Below are positions 33,483 to 36,965 of a stretch of 36,965 nt of DNA, one piece after another; positions within the stretch are counted from its first letter, which is position 1, and every line of letters starts with the position of its first letter. Below the pieces are notes generated by a model, which was not told the DNA's origin, did no database searches, and saw only the letters and a program-made list of their open reading frames with translations. The position numbers and the translations under genes are program-made. The DNA is from Alphaproteobacteria bacterium (lineage in GTDB: Bacteria; Pseudomonadota; Alphaproteobacteria; CACIAM-22H2). The stretch is from the NCBI GenBank assembly GCA_016793165.1, contig JAEULA010000001.1, positions 1 to 36,965 on the forward strand, written 5' to 3'.

Positions 33483-33977
33483 ATGGCCGGGGATGCGCCA
33501 AGCGTCACCGTCGTCGCGTTGGAGGGATCGGCCGGGGCGGTGACGGCCGCCTACAATCCGAAGGAACTGGGCGTCGACAAGTCCGTGCCATGGCAGCTCG
33601 CGCCCTCCTCGCGGGGCGAATCGCCGACGCTCCAATTCTCCGGGTCAACGGGCCGCACATTGTCGATCCACCTGCTGTTCGGTGACACGAGCGGCAGCGC
33701 CAGCGTGCAACCCAATCTCGACCGTCTCCAGCGCATGGCGGCGATCCAGTCCGAGGCCGGCCCCGAGGACCAGCGTCGCCCGCCGCGCGTCGCGCTGCGC
33801 TGGCCCGGCAACCGGATCCCGGAGTTTGTCGGCGTGATCGAGGCGCTGTCACTGCGATACGAGGCGCTCCGCGCCGACGGTACGCCGGTTGCCGCCGTCG
33901 CCCAGCTGCGGATCCGCGAGGCTGCCCGCGCCGTCTCGATGAAGAAGGCGGCGAAGCGGCCGGCGCGCCGCCGCTGA
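33483..33977 (+). CDS. orphan contractile-injection-system tube/baseplate adaptor-like protein
   Basis: This 164-residue protein has the hallmarks of the CIS_tube (Afp7/PVC7-type) adaptor of phage-tail-like injection systems. An early AAYNPKELGVDKSVPW segment (residues 22-37) matches the typical YNPKE...KSVxW motif. It is followed by SPTLQFSGSTGRTLSIHLLFGDTS (47-70) and a C-terminal RRPPRVALRW...FVGVIEALSLRYEALRADGTPVAAVAQLRI core. Known members carry a LysM domain after this; here the chain ends instead in a basic tail (KKAAKRPARRR). No sheath, tube, baseplate or AAA gene is near. The ATG has GGGAGG six bases upstream and lies 15 bases after the dehydratase stop codon. Confidence 0.8.
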   Translation: MAGDAPSVTVVALEGSAGAVTAAYNPKELGVDKSVPWQLAPSSRGESPTLQFSGSTGRTLSIHLLFGDTSGSASVQPNLDRLQRMAAIQSEAGPEDQRRPPRVALRWPGNRIPEFVGVIEALSLRYEALRADGTPVAAVAQLRIREAARAVSMKKAAKRPARRR

Positions 33978-34336
33978 GCGGGCGACGGCGCGATCGAAGG
34001 TGGTGTCCCGACGTCGCATGACTCCGGGGTCGGGCGTCGCGAAGGCCGCGGCGCCGGTCCGTAAGGATCGCGGGGAACGGGGCGGGTTGCGGCGCGTGGA
34101 CTCTTGCGGGCGCAACGGCGGGCGCAACGCCGCGTCGTCGACATCGCGGTCGCAAGCAGCTTGATCGGGGCGGCGACGGACCGCCGAGCGGCGACAACCC
34201 GACCATCTCGGGAATCCTGGGCAGCCGCGACGGAGGAATGTGCGGTTGCGCGTCTCCGCTGCACGACGCCAGGCGACAAGCCCCGGCGTGGCCGATATCC
34301 TTGCGCGCAGGCAACCATTCCCCGGGAGAAACGACC
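33978..34336. other. 359-base region without a convincing gene
   Basis: Between the CIS-like gene and the TAXI-binding protein no open frame has a ribosome-binding site or recognisable protein. The region contains a perfect tandem repeat of GCGGGCGCAACG (34106-34117 and 34118-34129) and several short inverted repeats of low significance. It should carry the promoter of the TAXI transporter, but no clear -35/-10 pair was found. The ribosome-binding site GGGAGAAA just before 34337 belongs to the next gene. Confidence 0.6.
34106..34129. repeat. tandem 12-bp repeat
   Basis: Two adjacent perfect copies of GCGGGCGCAACG lie in the non-coding region about 205 bases before the TAXI protein gene. No role is evident; slippage duplication is the simplest explanation. 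Confidence 0.75.
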
Positions 34337-35296
34337 ATGAAGATCGCGAAGACGGCCATCGCCTTGTCCGCGCTGGCGGTGCTCGGGCTCGCCGGACGCG
34401 TCGAGGCGCAGGACGCCGGCACGCTGCGGCTGATGACCGGGCCGCAGGGCGGCGTGTGGGTGCCGCTCGGCGGGTCGCTCAAGAACCTGTGGGAGAAGAA
34501 CATCGCCGGCGTGTCGGTGCAGACCCTGCCCGGCGCGGGGATCGCGAACGTGCGGGCGATCGACGAGGGCAAGGCGGAGATCGGCTTCGGCAACTCGATC
34601 TCGACCGTCGACGGCATCAACGGCGTCGCGCCGTTCCCGCGCAAGACGACCAACGTTTGCCAGATGGCGACGCTCTATCCGCAGTACTTCCAGGTCGTCG
34701 TCAACGCGGATGCCGGCATAAATTCGGTGAAGGACTTCAAGGGCAAGGGCCTGGCCGTGCAGACGCGCGGCAACACCGCCGAGGTCATCACCAAGCAGCT
34801 GCTCGAGGTCCACGGCCTCAAGTACGAGGACATGCGCACCAGCTTCCTGCCCTCCTACACCGACGCGGCCGAGCTCCTGAAGAACGGGCAGGCGCAGGTG
34901 TTCACGCTCGGCACGACGATCCCCGCGTCCTCGATCATGGACCTGGGGACGTCGCGCGACGTGAAGCTTCTCGATCTCAAGGATTCGATCGAGGGCATGC
35001 GCAAGCTCAATGCCGGCTACTACCCGATCGAGCTTCCGGCCAACACCTACCCCAAGCAGACCGCCGCGGTGACCAAGATCGGCTACGCCGCCCATCTCAT
35101 CGTGTCGTGCAAGCTGCCGGAGCAGCGCGTGTACGAGATGATGAAGACGATCCAGGCGAACTTCCGCGACCTCGTGCTGATCAACAAGGCGATGGATGGC
35201 GTGGGGCCGAAGGAGATGGCCGTGGACATCGGGGTTCCGTTCCATCCCGGGGCGACGAAGTTCTACGCCGAGCACGGCATCAAGGCCGGCTCCTGA
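34337..35296 (+). CDS. TAXI family TRAP transporter solute-binding protein
   Basis: This is a 319-residue periplasmic binding protein with a Sec signal peptide (cleavage probably after VEA at residue 24). The core LRLMTGPQGGVWVPLGGSL, the VQTLPGAGIANVRAIDEGKAEIGFGNS segment and DFKGKGLAVQTRGNTAEV are typical of the TAXI group, which works with a fused TRAP permease rather than with separate DctQ and DctM. The start ATG at 34337 has GGGAGA nine bases upstream. The fused permease gene begins 88 bases downstream. The ligand is unknown; glutamate-like or dicarboxylate compounds are reported for the family in general. Confidence 0.94.
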   Translation: MKIAKTAIALSALAVLGLAGRVEAQDAGTLRLMTGPQGGVWVPLGGSLKNLWEKNIAGVSVQTLPGAGIANVRAIDEGKAEIGFGNSISTVDGINGVAPFPRKTTNVCQMATLYPQYFQVVVNADAGINSVKDFKGKGLAVQTRGNTAEVITKQLLEVHGLKYEDMRTSFLPSYTDAAELLKNGQAQVFTLGTTIPASSIMDLGTSRDVKLLDLKDSIEGMRKLNAGYYPIELPANTYPKQTAAVTKIGYAAHLIVSCKLPEQRVYEMMKTIQANFRDLVLINKAMDGVGPKEMAVDIGVPFHPGATKFYAEHGIKAGS

Positions 35297-35384
35297 GGCG
35301 CGCGCGTCCGACCCGCGGCGGCGACGCGCCGCGGGCCAGGCGCGCGTCGGGTCGCGGCGGACGGGGCAACCGGGGCAGGCGGGC

Positions 35385-36965
35385 GTGAGCGAGATCGAGC
35401 CGGGACACACGGGCGCCTATCGGCGCTGGGTGACGTGGGCCGTCAGCGTCATCGGCGTGACGATGTCGGTCTATCACCTCTGGATCATCGGCGGAGGGCC
35501 CGCGGTCGAGCATCTCGCGCAGCTCACCGGCTACGACGCGCGCACCAGCTTCCCGTGGATCTGGACGGGCCCGCCGAGCGCGATCATCTACCGCGCCGGC
35601 CACCTGCTGTTCGCGGTGATCCTGGTCTTCCTGATCTATCCGGCGCGCAGCGCGCGCGGGCAGGGCAACCCGGGCGCGCTCGACGTCGCGATGCTCGTCG
35701 TCGCCGTCGCCGTCGTCTCCTATCCGATCGTCTTCGACGACTACCTCACCGACCGCATGCCCTATGTCGACGATCCGACGCCGCTGGATCTCGTCGTCGC
35801 GGTGGCCGGCATCGTCGTCGTCATCGAGGCGACGCGCCGGGTGATCGGCTGGGCGCTGCCCATCACGGCGATGGTCTTCCTCGCCTATGCGCTGCTGTTC
35901 GCGAAGGTCGACTGGCGGACGACGCTCGACCAGCTCTACCTGACGACCGAGGGCATCTTCGGCTCGACGCTGCAGGTGTCGGCCGCCTACGTGATGGTGT
36001 TCGTCGTCTTCGGCAGCTTCATGGAGCGAACCGGCACCGGCCAGCTGTTCATGGACTTCGCGCTGTCGCTGACCGGCCGCCAGGCCGGCGGTCCGGGCAA
36101 GGTGTCGGTGATCAGTTCCTCCCTGTTCGGGACGATCTCGGGCTCGGCGGTGGCCAACGTCATGGTCGACGGCCCGATCACGATCCCGCTGATGAAACGC
36201 ACGGGCTTCCGGCCCGCCTTCGCCGCCGGCGTCGAGGCGGTCGCCTCGACCGGTGGCCAGATCATGCCGCCGGTCATGGGCGCCGCAGCGTTCGTGATGG
36301 CCGAGTTCCTCCGGACCAGCTACTTCCAGGTCACCCTCTGGGCGCTGATCCCCTCGGTGCTCTACTACGTCGCCTGCTTCGGCGCGGTGCATTTCGAGGC
36401 GAAGCGTCACGGGCTGCACGGCGTGCCGCGCGAGGAGTGCCCGCGGCTGGGGGCCGTGCTGCGCGAGCGCGGCCATCTCTTCATCCCCGTCGCGATCATC
36501 CTCGCGATGATGTTCACGGGCTGGTCCTCGCCGCTGGCCGCCCTTGTCGGCGCGCTGGCGTGCTTCCCGGTGGCGATGCTCCGGCGCAACACGCGCGCGC
36601 CGCTGCGCCTGGTCATGGTCTGGGACGCCCTGATCGAGGGCGCGAAGGGCGCGCTCTCGGTCGCGATGGCCTGCGCCTGCGCCGGGATCATCATCGGCGT
36701 CGTCGCGCTCACGGGGCTCGGGATCACGTTCACGCAGGTCGTCATCGGCCTGGCGCAGAACAGCCTGCTGATCGCACTGGTTGTCACGGGCCTCGCGGGG
36801 ATCGTGCTCGGCATGGGCATGCCCACGACGCCGGCCTACATCATCATGGTCTCGCTGCTGGTGCCGGCGCTGATCAAGCTCGGGGCGATCGAGCCGGCGG
36901 CCCACATGTTCGCCTTCTACTTCGCGATCCTTTCGGCGATCACCCCGCCGGTGGCCCTGGCGGTG
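35385..36965 (+). CDS. TRAP transporter fused permease (4TM/12TM), 3' truncated by window edge
   Basis: The reading frame is open from GTG 35385 to the last base (527 codons), so the C-terminus is outside the window. The N-terminal part (about residues 15-135) corresponds to a DctQ-like bundle and the rest to a DctM-like domain, as in TAXI-type fused permeases. Characteristic stretches include VVFGSFMERTGTGQLFMDFALSLTGRQAGGPGKVSV, GTISGSAVANVMVDGPITIP, STGGQIMPPVMGAAAFVMAEFL and GMGMPTTPAYIIM. The start codon is preceded by GGCAGGCGGGC, a weak ribosome-binding site. It is the partner of the TAXI protein just upstream. Confidence 0.95.
   Translation, partial: MSEIEPGHTGAYRRWVTWAVSVIGVTMSVYHLWIIGGGPAVEHLAQLTGYDARTSFPWIWTGPPSAIIYRAGHLLFAVILVFLIYPARSARGQGNPGALDVAMLVVAVAVVSYPIVFDDYLTDRMPYVDDPTPLDLVVAVAGIVVVIEATRRVIGWALPITAMVFLAYALLFAKVDWRTTLDQLYLTTEGIFGSTLQVSAAYVMVFVVFGSFMERTGTGQLFMDFALSLTGRQAGGPGKVSVISSSLFGTISGSAVANVMVDGPITIPLMKRTGFRPAFAAGVEAVASTGGQIMPPVMGAAAFVMAEFLRTSYFQVTLWALIPSVLYYVACFGAVHFEAKRHGLHGVPREECPRLGAVLRERGHLFIPVAIILAMMFTGWSSPLAALVGALACFPVAMLRRNTRAPLRLVMVWDALIEGAKGALSVAMACACAGIIIGVVALTGLGITFTQVVIGLAQNSLLIALVVTGLAGIVLGMGMPTTPAYIIMVSLLVPALIKLGAIEPAAHMFAFYFAILSAITPPVALAV

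Noticed and set aside
31806..33635. Long minus-strand open frame opposite the IlvD/Edd gene
   Set aside because: Antisense shadow; the plus strand encodes a clear dehydratase with all expected cysteines.
33551..35410. Minus-strand open frames across the CIS-like gene, the gap and the TAXI gene
   Set aside because: Compositionally biased translation, no recognisable protein and no ribosome-binding site; real genes lie on the plus strand.

Overview
The window is a GC-rich bacterial chromosome segment with about 37 protein genes and very little non-coding DNA. It is most likely alphaproteobacterial. The evidence is the split proton-translocating transhydrogenase (pntAA/pntAB/pntB), a COQ9-family gene next to peptide deformylase, a YdcH-type small protein, abundant TRAP transporters and CHASE2-type cyclase signalling. 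The genus cannot be fixed from the sequence; Rhodospirillales- or Hyphomicrobiales-like is an inference. No rRNA, tRNA, insertion sequence, integrase or CRISPR array was seen.

Layout, left to right. (1) 1-3008: the end of pntAA, then pntAB, pntB and a small unknown gene, all rightward. (2) 3262-8292: a leftward unit with a recognisable promoter. It encodes a phytanoyl-CoA-dioxygenase-like enzyme and a DctP/DctQ/DctM TRAP importer, with an MFS permease at the end. (3) 8369-12491: a leftward operon with a DUF3830-like protein carrying an extra C-terminal domain, then E1-alpha, E1-beta and E2 of a 2-oxoacid/acetoin-type dehydrogenase, without an E3. (4) 12591-18694: a PhoD phosphatase, rpsU (leftward, with its own promoter, leader hairpin and terminator), def-coq9, and a FecR-like protein paired with a CHASE2 adenylate cyclase that has no ordinary start codon. 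(5) 18701-22789: purE-purK followed by a FAD amine/amino-acid oxidase, a diguanylate cyclase and a YdcH protein.

(6) 22813-27961: the accessory-looking metabolic region. A leftward operon with overlapping genes encodes a GntR/FCD regulator, a cysteine-dioxygenase-like cupin, and the large and small subunits of an aconitase X enzyme. A perfect 16-bp palindrome overlaps the likely -10 element in front of it. An isopenicillin-N-synthase-like oxygenase lies just upstream, and a D-2-hydroxyacid dehydrogenase is divergent from it. (7) 27980-31638: a sensor kinase with a cysteine-free periplasmic sulfite-oxidase-fold protein, an aldo/keto reductase and a small unknown gene. (8) 31743-36965: an IlvD/Edd sugar-acid dehydratase, an isolated homologue of a contractile-injection-system tube/baseplate adaptor, and a TAXI-type TRAP importer whose fused permease runs off the end.

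The general picture is a heterotroph that imports organic acids through TRAP systems and feeds them into small oxidative modules. The best candidates for something undescribed are the GntR-cupin-aconitase X operon, the orphan contractile-injection-like gene at 33483-33977, and the DUF3830 fusion that heads the dehydrogenase operon.
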